DNA of 64,000 bases from Microcella sp. Lineage in GTDB: Bacteria; Actinomycetota; Actinomycetes; Actinomycetales; Microbacteriaceae. This document shows positions 16,416 to 24,054 of this stretch, in pieces. The notes beneath the pieces were generated by a model. That model had not been told where the DNA came from and did not search any database. It was given only the letters and a program-made list of their open reading frames with translations. Location of the stretch: assembly GCF_025808395.1 (NCBI RefSeq), contig NZ_CP075524.1:1116001-1180000 (forward strand). Direction: 5' to 3'. Position numbers and translations under genes: made by a program. Every line of letters begins with the position of its first letter. Within the stretch, counting starts at the first letter, position 1.

Positions 16416-16982
16416 CTACTCTTCGACGACAGAAATCTCGTAGAACTCGCCATCGAAAGACGTGATGGTCGAGACGACGTATCCGCTCGTTGTCGAGGTC
16501 GAGTACGAGCACAGCACCTGGTTGCCGGCGAACAGCTCGATGTCTTCGGTGCCGCAGTCGACCACGGGCGTCTCACCGAGCGAGTCGGTGATGGCCTGGG
16601 CGGTGAGGTCAGCGAATGCCGATGCAGGCTCGAAGACCGCCTCGGCGCTCGGGTCTCGAACCTCAGACCCGACGACCTCGATCTCATAGTCAGAACCCTG
16701 CACACTCGTGATCGTCACCGTGTAGCCGCCCGTGTCTCCGGTCGCAGGGTCAAGAGCGCTGCACTCGACCGACGTGCCCACCGTGAGAGGAACATCGGCA
16801 GAGCCGCAGTCGATCTGCACCGTGAAGCCCTGGTCGAGCACGACCCCTTCGGCAGCGGCGGCGAGCTGCGCCGCGTTGATCGTCGTGGGCGCGCCGTCAT
16901 CGACGGCCAGATCGATCAGCCCAGAGCATCCGCTGAGCAGAAGCACCGACACTGCTGATGTCGCGATGATCGACCGATTCAT
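16416..16982 (-). CDS. DUF4333-like lipoprotein, paralogue
   Basis: A 188-residue lipoprotein: MNRSIIATSAVSVLLLSGCS has the lipobox LSGC. It repeats the two-module plan of its neighbour, IDCGSADVPLTVGTSVEC followed by VVDCGTEDIELFAGNQVLCS, again with paired cysteines. GAAAGAGGTCA precedes ATG 16982. The 99-base gap to the neighbour and the similar architecture suggest tandem duplication. Function is unknown; the position beside Clp genes may be incidental. Confidence 0.78.
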   Translation of the reverse strand: MNRSIIATSAVSVLLLSGCSGLIDLAVDDGAPTTINAAQLAAAAEGVVLDQGFTVQIDCGSADVPLTVGTSVECSALDPATGDTGGYTVTITSVQGSDYEIEVVGSEVRDPSAEAVFEPASAFADLTAQAITDSLGETPVVDCGTEDIELFAGNQVLCSYSTSTTSGYVVSTITSFDGEFYEISVVEE

Positions 16983-17125
16983 GGCCTGACCTCTTTCATG
17001 ATCACGGGGGTGCCAGTGCTCGCGCAGACCGCCCGCGCGAGCGGCGATGAGACGCTACTCGCACCCTGCCATCGTGCGCAATGAGCAGAACATACTCGGC
17101 GCACAGGCGTCATCGGCCCGGTGCG

Positions 17126-17161
17126 ACAGAGGGCCCGACGCGTCAGCGCCGAGCCCTCTGT
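17126..17161 (-). terminator. Terminator-like hairpin after tig
   Basis: ACAGAGGGC (17126-17134) pairs with GCCCTCTGT (17153-17161) in a 9-bp stem, and the 18-base interior can extend pairing with one mismatch (CGACGC/GCGCCG). It starts 16 bases after the tig stop on the minus strand and is a likely terminator, separating tig from the lipoprotein genes. Confidence 0.6.
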
Positions 17162-17177
17162 GACACTGTGCTCGCTC

Positions 17178-18527
17178 TTAGTGGTCGTGACCCTCGTGGT
17201 CGTCGCCATCGTGCTCGTGAGCATCCACTGCATCGGCGACCGGCTGCACCGCGGCAGCCGTGAACGCCGTCAGATCGACAGCCTTGCCCTTCGAGTCGAC
17301 GACCTTCGCCTTGCTGAGAGCCACCGAGAGGGCCTTCGAGCGCGCGACCTCTCCGACCATGCCGGGAATCTGGCCGTTCTGGTCGAGAATCTTGATGAAC
17401 TCGCCCGGCTCCATGCCGTACTGCGCGGCGCCCTGAATGAGGTACTGGGTCAACTCGTCTTGGCTGACCTTCACCTCTTCTTTCTCGGCGAGGGCGTCGA
17501 GAAAGAGCTGAGTGCGAAACGTCGTTGCCGTCGACTCGGTGACCTCGGCACGATGCGCGTCGTCGTCGAGACGGTTCTCGTTCTCAAGGTGACGGTGCAC
17601 CTCGCCCTCGATGAGCGAGTCGGGCACCGGAATCTCGACCTGCTCGAGCAGGTGCGCGAGCAGCTTGTCGCGCGCCTCGGCGCCCTGACCGAACGACTTC
17701 TGCTTGAGCAGCTGCTCGCGCAGGTCAGTGCGCAGTTCGCCGATCGTGTCGAACTGGCTGGCGATCTGGGCGAAGTCGTCGTCGGCCTCGGGCAGTTCGC
17801 GCTCTTTCACCGAGAGCACGGTCACCTCGATCTGCGCGACCTCGCCCTCGTGGTCGCCGCCGAGCAGCGTCGACTCGAACGTGGTGGTCTCTCCGGCGGT
17901 GAGCGTGTCGACGGCGTCGTCGATGCCCTCGATCAGTTCGCCCGAGCCGAGCTCGTACGAGATCGAGCTGGCCGTGTCGACGGTGTTGCCCGCGACTGTG
18001 GCGGTGAGGTCGAGCTGCACGAAGTCGCCCTTCGTCGCCGGGCGGTCGACGGTGACGAGCGTGCCGAAACGGCTGCGCAGGTTCTCGAGCTCGGCCTCGA
18101 CCTCGTCGGGGGTCACGTCGGTGGCCTCGACCTCGATCTTCACCCCGTCATACTTCGGAATCTCGAACTCAGGGCGAACATCCACCTCGACCTCGACCTG
18201 CAGGTCGCCGGTGAAATCCTTCTCGTTCGGCCATTCCTTCACATCGGCCGAGGGGCGCCCGAGGGCGCGCAGGTTCTGGTCTTTGATCGCCTCGCGGTAG
18301 AAGGTGTCGAGACCCTCGCTCACGGCATGGTTGAGCACCTCGGCGCGACCCACCCGCTGGTCGATGATGGGCGGCGGCACCTTGCCCTTGCGGAACCCCG
18401 GAATGGTCACCGTCTCGGCGATGTGCTTGTAGGCGTGCTGGATGCTCGGCTTGAGCTCGTCAGGCGTGACAGTGATCGCGATCTTGACGCGCGTCGGGCT
18501 GAGCTTCTCGACCGTGGACTGGACCAA
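17178..18527 (-). CDS. tig: Trigger factor (ribosome-bound chaperone, peptidyl-prolyl isomerase)
   Basis: A 449-residue chaperone that binds nascent chains at the ribosome exit. The N-terminal ribosome-binding domain has the signature IPGFRKGKVPP, followed by the FKBP-type domain (TKGDFVQLDLTATVAGNTVD... YELGSGELIEGIDDAV) and the helical C-terminal substrate cradle. The start is TTG 18527, giving MVQSTVEKLSPTRVKI as in other actinobacteria, with AGGAGA upstream; longer reading frames run into the tRNA-Pro gene. The C-terminus is His/Asp-rich (AHEHDGDDHEGHDH) and could bind metal. It heads the tig-clpP1-clpP2-clpX gene order, here interrupted twice. Confidence 0.96.
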   Translation of the reverse strand: MVQSTVEKLSPTRVKIAITVTPDELKPSIQHAYKHIAETVTIPGFRKGKVPPPIIDQRVGRAEVLNHAVSEGLDTFYREAIKDQNLRALGRPSADVKEWPNEKDFTGDLQVEVEVDVRPEFEIPKYDGVKIEVEATDVTPDEVEAELENLRSRFGTLVTVDRPATKGDFVQLDLTATVAGNTVDTASSISYELGSGELIEGIDDAVDTLTAGETTTFESTLLGGDHEGEVAQIEVTVLSVKERELPEADDDFAQIASQFDTIGELRTDLREQLLKQKSFGQGAEARDKLLAHLLEQVEIPVPDSLIEGEVHRHLENENRLDDDAHRAEVTESTATTFRTQLFLDALAEKEEVKVSQDELTQYLIQGAAQYGMEPGEFIKILDQNGQIPGMVGEVARSKALSVALSKAKVVDSKGKAVDLTAFTAAAVQPVADAVDAHEHDGDDHEGHDH

Positions 18528-18573
18528 AGGGTTTCTCCTGGAGTGATGTGCTGAATACGTGTGCGAGGGGCGA

Positions 18574-18650
18574 TGGTCGGGGCGACAGGATTTGAACCTG
18601 CGGCCTCCCGCTCCCAAAGCGGGCGCTCTACCAAGCTGAGCTACGCCCCG
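18574..18650 (-). tRNA. tRNA-Pro (anticodon UGG)
   Basis: The minus strand folds as a cloverleaf: acceptor CGGGGCG/CGCCCCG, D arm with TAGCTCAGCTTGGTAGAGC, anticodon stem CCCGC/GCGGG with loop TTTGGGA (anticodon TGG), and T arm with GGTTCAAATCC. A is the discriminator base (18577) and CCA is encoded (18576-18574). It lies just upstream of tig. Confidence 0.97.
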
Positions 18651-18801
18651 AAACCGTGACCGTGAACCACGTGAACGTCACGACGTGGCGTCGCTACGAA
18701 AAATGGCCTCGGCAAGTCTAGCCGAGTCGCGCCGTGCTGCCGCCGGGGGGCCGTGCCCATGCGTTACCATGAGAAGTCGAACGGGCCCACGGGCCCGCAG
18801 C

Positions 18802-18875
18802 GGGGCCGTAGCTTAGTGGTAAAGCCTCTGTCTTCCAAACAGATGATGCGAGTTCGATTCTCGTCGGCCCCTCCA
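18802..18875 (+). tRNA. tRNA-Gly (anticodon UCC)
   Basis: The plus strand folds with acceptor GGGGCCG/CGGCCCC, short D loop (TAGCTTAGTGGTAAAGC), anticodon stem TCTGT/ACAGA with loop CTTCCAA (anticodon TCC) and T arm with AGTTCGATTCT. Discriminator T and an encoded CCA (18873-18875) end it. It is divergent from tRNA-Pro; the space between them (18651-18801) shows no gene. Confidence 0.97.
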
Positions 18876-18945
18876 TATTGCCTTCTGGCTGCGCCGAGAG
18901 CGTACGCGCTCGCGTCGGCGCGGCCTGAGCGTGTGAGATGAAGGG

Positions 18946-19923
18946 ATGGCGAGCATCCTGGTTCTGGGCGGAACGGCGTGGCTGGGGCGCGAGATCGCGA
19001 CGCAAGGGGTCGCCGCCGGGCACGACGTGACGTGCGTGGCGCGCGGGCTGAGCGGGGATGCTGCGCCCGGCACGCGCTTCGTGCAAGCCGACCGCGCGGT
19101 GCCCGGGGCGCTCGAGAAGATCGCGGCGCGCGAGTGGGATCACGTGATCGAACTCGCGTGGGATCCGCCCGTCGTGTCGACCACGCTCGACGTGCTTGCC
19201 GACCGCGCCGCGCACTGGACTCTCGTGTCGAGCATCTCGGTCTACGACGGCGACACCGGACCGGGCGCCGATGAGTTGCAGCCGTTGCTCGCACCCGACT
19301 CCGACGGTGACTACGGCACTCAGAAGTCTCACGCCGAGACGCTGAGTGCTGCCGCCCTCGGCGAGCGCTTGCTCACCGTGCGGCCCGGGCTCATCGTCGG
19401 GCGCGGAGACTCGAGCGACCGCTTCGGCTACTGGCCTGCCCGGTTCGCGCTCGCGGCGGTTGATGGGCGACCGGTGCTCGCACCGCCCACCGCCGACGCC
19501 TGGGTGCAGTGCATCGAAGCGGTCGACCTTGCGGCATTCACGCTGCATGCGGCGACGGATGCCCGCACCGGCCCCGTCGACGCCACCGGGTTGCCCGTGC
19601 TGCTCGCCGAAGTGCTCGACGCGTGCGCGACTGCCGCGGGGTTCGACGGCGAGCGCCGCACGGCCGACGCCGACTGGCTCGTCGAGCACGATGTGCAGTA
19701 CTGGGCCGGCCCGCGGTCACTGCCGCTGTGGCTGCCCGCCGAGATGACCGGTTTCGCGCAGCGCGACACCGCGCGCTTTCGGTCGTGGGGTGGCGCGACT
19801 CGACCACTGGCCGAGACAGCGGCCCGCGTGCTCGCCGACGAACTCGAGCGCGGCCTCGAGCGCGAGCGCCGCTCGGGTCTCACCCGCGCCGACGAGCTCG
19901 CGCTGCTCAACGCCTCGCCCTGA
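18946..19923 (+). CDS. NAD-dependent epimerase/dehydratase-like reductase (extended SDR fold)
   Basis: A 325-residue Rossmann protein. ILVLGGTAWLGREIATQG gives the nucleotide motif GGTxxLG at the N-terminus, VSSISVYDGD carries the Ser region and DYGTQKSHAE a Y-x3-K-like catalytic pair (Tyr-Gly-Thr-Gln-Lys). The end (WLPAEMTGFAQRD... RSWGGATRPLAETAARVL) matches a common actinobacterial reductase family related to isoflavone reductase-like SDRs. It starts ATG 18946 after GAAGGG. The substrate is unknown. It stands alone after tRNA-Gly. Confidence 0.8.
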   Translation: MASILVLGGTAWLGREIATQGVAAGHDVTCVARGLSGDAAPGTRFVQADRAVPGALEKIAAREWDHVIELAWDPPVVSTTLDVLADRAAHWTLVSSISVYDGDTGPGADELQPLLAPDSDGDYGTQKSHAETLSAAALGERLLTVRPGLIVGRGDSSDRFGYWPARFALAAVDGRPVLAPPTADAWVQCIEAVDLAAFTLHAATDARTGPVDATGLPVLLAEVLDACATAAGFDGERRTADADWLVEHDVQYWAGPRSLPLWLPAEMTGFAQRDTARFRSWGGATRPLAETAARVLADELERGLERERRSGLTRADELALLNASP

Positions 19924-20065
19924 GCCGCACCCAGACGCGTCACATGACGTAACCCTCTGTCACGCAGCGTCACCATGCTCGACGGCAACCCCGAAGCGGG
20001 GCTACCGTCACTGCAACCTGCCGCGCACGTGCGACCGCGCGGCCCACGACTGCAAGGAGACCACC

Positions 20066-20626
20066 ATGAGCACCACGACTGCACCCGTCGACAACGGCGT
20101 CAACACCGAAGCTTTGCTGGGGGCACGGGATGCCCTGCGCGAGGCTCCCGCCGCCGCCCAGTTCACCTGGCGCGCCACCTCTGAGTGGGTGCGGGGCACG
20201 CACTCGAAGCAGACCATCGACCGCTTCGTCGGTCTGGGTGAAGAGCAGCAGCACAAGAAGGCTTTCGTGCTCGAGGGCGACCACCCCGAGGTGTTCGCGT
20301 CTGAAGACCACGCTCCGACCCCCGTCGAGACGGTGCTGGCCGCGCTCGCGGGCTGCCTGACCGCCGGTGTCGCCGCCGTCGCGCAGAATCGCGGCATTCA
20401 GCTGAAGTCGGTCACGGCCGTCGTCGAGGGCGACCACGACATTCTCGGCATTCTCGGCGGCGACCCCGAAGTGCGCAACGGCTTCAACGACATTCGTGTC
20501 ACGTTCGACATCGACGCCGACGCGAGCAAAGAAGACATCGCCGCGCTCGTCGCGCAGTCGCAGAAGCGCTCGGCAGTGTTCGACGCGCTCACCAACCCGA
20601 CCAACGTCACCGTCTCGGTCGCGTAA
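20066..20626 (+). CDS. OsmC-family protein
   Basis: A 186-residue member of the OsmC/Ohr fold, which typically reduces organic peroxides. The family helix ETVLAALAGCLTAGVAAVAQ contains the first Cys of the usual pair; at the place of the second, the sequence is SQKRSAVFDALTNPTNV, with Ser instead of Cys. Related proteins in actinobacteria share this SAVxD ending, so this may be a subfamily with another role. AAGGAG precedes ATG 20066 well. The following FAD oxidoreductase begins 21 bases later on the same strand, so both may act in one pathway. Confidence 0.85.
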   Translation: MSTTTAPVDNGVNTEALLGARDALREAPAAAQFTWRATSEWVRGTHSKQTIDRFVGLGEEQQHKKAFVLEGDHPEVFASEDHAPTPVETVLAALAGCLTAGVAAVAQNRGIQLKSVTAVVEGDHDILGILGGDPEVRNGFNDIRVTFDIDADASKEDIAALVAQSQKRSAVFDALTNPTNVTVSVA

Positions 20627-20647
20627 GCGCGACACAGCATCAGCCGC

Positions 20648-21907
20648 ATGAGCAGCGAGCAGCACACCGACGTCGTCGTCATCGGCGCAGGTCACAACGG
20701 CCTCGCCATGAGTCGACGGTTGAGCGAGCGCTCGATCGATCATGTGGTGCTCGAGCGCGGCGAGGTCGCCAACTCGTGGCGAGCCGAGCGGTGGGCGGGC
20801 CTCAGGCTGCTGACGCCCAACTGGCAGACGCGACTGCCCGGCGGCGGCTACCAGGGCGACGACCCCGACGGTCACCTCGGTGCGGTCGAGGTCGCCGAAC
20901 TGCTGGGCGGCTACGCCCGGCAGATCGGCGCGCCTGTGCAGGCCCGCACGTCGGTCGAGCGGGTGAGCGCTGACGGGGATGGCGGGTACAGCATCCGCAC
21001 CGATCAGGGCGCGTGGCGTGCGTCGAGCGTCGTCATCGCAAGCGGCGCCAACAGCGAACCGGCGCTGCCCGACTGCGCCGCCGCGGTTCCGGCGACGGTC
21101 ACGCAAGTGACGACGCGCGAGTACCGCGGGCCGAACGCGCTGCCCGAGGGCGGCGTGCTCGTGGTCGGAGCCGCCGCGACGGGAGCGCAACTCGCCGACG
21201 AGCTCGCGCGCGCTGGCCGCCGCGTCGTGCTGAGCGTCGGCGAGCACGTGCGTTTGCCGCGCGACTACCGCGGTCGTGACGTTTTCTGGTGGATGGATCG
21301 CTCAGGCGTGCTCGACGAGCGCTACGACCAGGTCGACGACATCGTGCGAGCGCGGCATGTTCCGTCGCCGCAACTCGTCGGCTCGAGTGAGCGCCGCAGC
21401 GTCGACCTCGCTGCCCTGAGTGCCCTCGGCGTCGAACTCGTCGGTCGCCTGGGCGGCATTCGCGACGGCGTCGCCCTGTTCTCTGGCGGGCTCGCCAACA
21501 CCGTGCGGCTCGCCGACCTCAAGGCCGAGCGACTGCTCGATCGTTTCGACGCGTGGGCGGCCGAGAACGACGTGACGGCGGATGCTGCGCACCGGCTCGC
21601 GCCCACCGAGGTGACGCACTCCCCCCGTCTGATGCTCGACCTGCAGCAGCAGGGCATCACGACGGTCATCTGGGCCACCGGCTTTCGCGCCCGCTACGAC
21701 TGGCTCGACGTGCCCGTGCTCGACCACAAGGGCCGCATCAAACACGACGGCGGAGTGGTCGACTCCCCCGGCCTCTACCTGCTCGGCGCCAGCCTGCTGC
21801 GCCGCCGCCGTTCGACCTACATCGACGGAGCCGCGGCCGACACCGCCGAGCTCTCGGAGCACCTCGCCGAGCACCTCGACTCCGTGCCACGACGACTCGT
21901 CGCCTAG
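20648..21907 (+). CDS. Flavin-containing monooxygenase-like FAD/NAD(P) oxidoreductase
   Basis: A 419-residue flavoprotein. The FAD motif VVVIGAGHNGLAMSRRL is at residues 9-25, and the NADPH motif VLVVGAAATGAQLADEL at about 178-194. VIWATGFRARYDWLDVPVLD is the typical late ATG motif of FMO/thioredoxin-reductase-like enzymes, and GLYLLGASLLRRRRST closes the FAD domain. Members oxygenate small organic nitrogen or sulfur compounds or ketones. It lies 21 bases after osmC and ends at a strong hairpin. Confidence 0.85.
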   Translation: MSSEQHTDVVVIGAGHNGLAMSRRLSERSIDHVVLERGEVANSWRAERWAGLRLLTPNWQTRLPGGGYQGDDPDGHLGAVEVAELLGGYARQIGAPVQARTSVERVSADGDGGYSIRTDQGAWRASSVVIASGANSEPALPDCAAAVPATVTQVTTREYRGPNALPEGGVLVVGAAATGAQLADELARAGRRVVLSVGEHVRLPRDYRGRDVFWWMDRSGVLDERYDQVDDIVRARHVPSPQLVGSSERRSVDLAALSALGVELVGRLGGIRDGVALFSGGLANTVRLADLKAERLLDRFDAWAAENDVTADAAHRLAPTEVTHSPRLMLDLQQQGITTVIWATGFRARYDWLDVPVLDHKGRIKHDGGVVDSPGLYLLGASLLRRRRSTYIDGAAADTAELSEHLAEHLDSVPRRLVA

Positions 21908-21913
21908 TCAGAA

Positions 21914-21947
21914 CGATGCCCCCGCGGCCCAACCCGCGGGGGCATCG
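21914..21947. terminator. Bidirectional terminator hairpin
   Basis: A perfect 14-bp stem, CGATGCCCCCGCGG (21914-21927) with CCGCGGGGGCATCG (21934-21947), and a six-base loop CCCAAC. It sits between the convergent flavoprotein gene (stop 21907) and the minus-strand membrane protein gene (stop 21962). Confidence 0.8.
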
Positions 21948-21961
21948 TGGTGAACCGGTGC

Positions 21962-23407
21962 TCAGTCTTCGAGATACGGCATGATCTCGCCGTCGAAGGG
22001 CGCCGGCAGTTCGATGATTCCCTCGATGAGAGAGACGATGGTGTTGAACCAGCCGTCGGGGTGCTGCATGGCGTAGCCGGGCACGAGCCAGGCGTTGCCC
22101 TCTGAGTCCCACATGAGCAGCAGCGTCGCCTCGGCCGAGTCGACCGTGACGGTCACCGTCTCGGGCTCGATGATCGGTTCGGGCATCGGCTCGGGCTCGA
22201 TCGTCGGCTCAGGCTCAGAGCCCGGCTCGCCAGCCCCGTCGGGGTCGGTCGGCTCGGCGGGTTCGGTCTCGGCAGGCTCGCTCTCGCCCGGCTTCTCGCC
22301 CTCAGACGACACCGAGTCGTCGGGCGAGCCAAGGCCGGCACCAGCATCCCGAGCGAGCCCTGATTCGGCCGCAAGAATCTGCATGCCGCCCTGATAGTCG
22401 GGGCCAGCGGCACCGAACCAGCGCCAGTCGCTGAGGCGTTCGAGGGCAGCGGCGGGCGACACGGTGTCGAACTCGCCGCGCTCGACGACCTCGATCGAGT
22501 GCCCGGTGGCCCACACGATGTCACCGGTCGGCGACCATGCCACCGCATACTCGATGGCCGTGGCGGTGCCGTCGACCGTGAGGTTGGCGGTGGCCGTGGT
22601 CTGCCACTCGTCGGCGATGACGCGAACGTCGCGTGCCTCGACGTCGAGACCCGTCGCTGCGAAGATGCCCACCGCGAGCGAGCGAGCGTCGGCTTCGCTC
22701 GGTGCACGGGAGTCTTCAGGCGCAATGGGGGGCTGCACGCACTCGTCGTACTCGAAGACTTCGCCGTTCTCGTCTTCGTAGGCGACCGTCTCGCACACGG
22801 GCTCGGGGTACGCGCCGGGGTTGTTGAACCACCAGCTGCCGGTTCCCGTCCAGGTCACCGTCACCGAGGGGGCGGTGCCGTCTTCGGGCCCGACGACGTA
22901 GGTCGGGTATGCAGGGTCGAAGTAGTCGCTCTGCTCGACATCGCCCGAGACGCCGAGGGCTCCGGCCACCTCGCGCAGCACCTGCTCGGGCGAACCGACC
23001 CGCTGCACCTGGAACACCTTGCCGCGGCCGGCGTCGTCAGACAGCCCGGGGCCGGCTTCGTAGACGTAGTTGACCCACAGCGCGATGCGCGCCTCGTCTG
23101 CGAGCGACGACATCTCCATCGACGGTGCCGCGCCACCCGCCGCCGTGAACAGCGGGTCTCGAGGTGCGAATGGGTTCGCGATGACGAGCGAGCCGACGGC
23201 GACAGCTGCAACGGCGGCCATCGACACGCTCGCCGCGCGCGTGGCACGGCCGTGGTTGATCAGGCGGGGCGCCCGGCGGCCCGGGGCCGCCGTGACGAGC
23301 TCGGGTGAGAGCTGCGGGGCAGACGACTCAGAGCCGGCCGAGCGCCGAAGGCGCGCATCGAGGTCGGCCGCGGTGACGTCGTCAGAGGGTGTGCTGTGTT
23401 CGTTCAT
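21962..23407 (-). CDS. Membrane-anchored protein encoded with an ECF sigma factor, probable anti-sigma or sensor
   Basis: A 481-residue protein. A cytoplasmic N-terminus of about 60 residues (MNEHSTPSDDVTAADLDARL) leads to one membrane helix (VSMAAVAAVAVGSLVIANPF), followed by a large outer domain with several Trp and Cys and a Pro/Glu/Thr-rich linker (about residues 375-430) before the last domain (ATLLLMWDSEGNAWLVPGYA). No HxxxCxxC zinc anti-sigma motif is seen. It begins seven bases after the sigma factor stop, so the two are co-expressed; proteins in this position are often the sigma factor's membrane regulator. The DLDARLRR segment resembles RskA-like N-termini only loosely. Function is inferred from position. 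Confidence 0.72.
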   Translation of the reverse strand: MNEHSTPSDDVTAADLDARLRRSAGSESSAPQLSPELVTAAPGRRAPRLINHGRATRAASVSMAAVAAVAVGSLVIANPFAPRDPLFTAAGGAAPSMEMSSLADEARIALWVNYVYEAGPGLSDDAGRGKVFQVQRVGSPEQVLREVAGALGVSGDVEQSDYFDPAYPTYVVGPEDGTAPSVTVTWTGTGSWWFNNPGAYPEPVCETVAYEDENGEVFEYDECVQPPIAPEDSRAPSEADARSLAVGIFAATGLDVEARDVRVIADEWQTTATANLTVDGTATAIEYAVAWSPTGDIVWATGHSIEVVERGEFDTVSPAAALERLSDWRWFGAAGPDYQGGMQILAAESGLARDAGAGLGSPDDSVSSEGEKPGESEPAETEPAEPTDPDGAGEPGSEPEPTIEPEPMPEPIIEPETVTVTVDSAEATLLLMWDSEGNAWLVPGYAMQHPDGWFNTIVSLIEGIIELPAPFDGEIMPYLED

Positions 23408-23414
23408 ACCCTGT

Positions 23415-23936
23415 TTATGTCGGCGAGGTTCCTGATCTTTCAGCCTCGTCGTGAGAATTTTCGGCGAGCGCCGCGGCGAGCGCCTTCTTGGCACGGTGCA
23501 ACCGGATGCTCACCGCATTGGCACTGATACCGAGAGCCACGGCGGCATCACTCACTGCCAGATCATCGATCACGACGAGTGCGAGCACCTCGCGGTCATT
23601 CGGGGCGAGCGTCGACCACGCGCGCGCCAACTCGGCGTCGGCGGTGACGAGCGATTCGGCAGACGGCGCCGAGTCTGGCACCGAGAGCAGCCCGAGCATC
23701 GAGGCCTTCGCGGCGAGCCGCCGCCGGTGGTTGGCGACGAGATATGAGGCGATGCGATAGAGCCACGGCAGCTCTTCGCCGGCGCTCACCGAACCGCGTT
23801 TGCGCCAGGCGATGGCGAAGACGTCTGCGGCCAGATCGTCGACGTCGTCTCGGTCGACGCGACGTGCGAGATAGCGGCTGACCGCGCCGAGGTGCTGGGT
23901 GTAGACGGCGGCGAAGTCGTCAGGTGACACAGGCAT
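23415..23936 (-). CDS. ECF-type RNA polymerase sigma factor
   Basis: A 173-residue sigma-70 family factor. Region 2 has VDDLAADVFAIAWRK and the promoter-melting segment PWLYRIASYLVANHRRR; region 4 has LAPNDREVLALVVIDDLAVS followed by the helix-turn-helix AALGISANAVSIRLHRAKKA. The start ATG 23936 gives MPVSPDDFAAVY. It is followed by the membrane-anchored partner and diverges from the large membrane protein gene (24055). The target promoters and the signal are unknown. Confidence 0.92.
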   Translation of the reverse strand: MPVSPDDFAAVYTQHLGAVSRYLARRVDRDDVDDLAADVFAIAWRKRGSVSAGEELPWLYRIASYLVANHRRRLAAKASMLGLLSVPDSAPSAESLVTADAELARAWSTLAPNDREVLALVVIDDLAVSDAAVALGISANAVSIRLHRAKKALAAALAENSHDEAERSGTSPT

Positions 23937-24054
23937 GTGCCCAGTCTGGCGAGCACGTCGCGAAAAGTGCACCCCAACGTTTTCGGGCACAGCACTGCAC
24001 AGTCTCACCGAGAGTGCGTGACCTGGGGCGCGCACTGCCGATAGCGTGTGCGGC

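Noticed and set aside
17121..18554. A 477-residue plus-strand frame opposite tig
   Set aside because: Shadow of trigger factor, whose PPIase and ribosome-binding signatures are clear on the minus strand.
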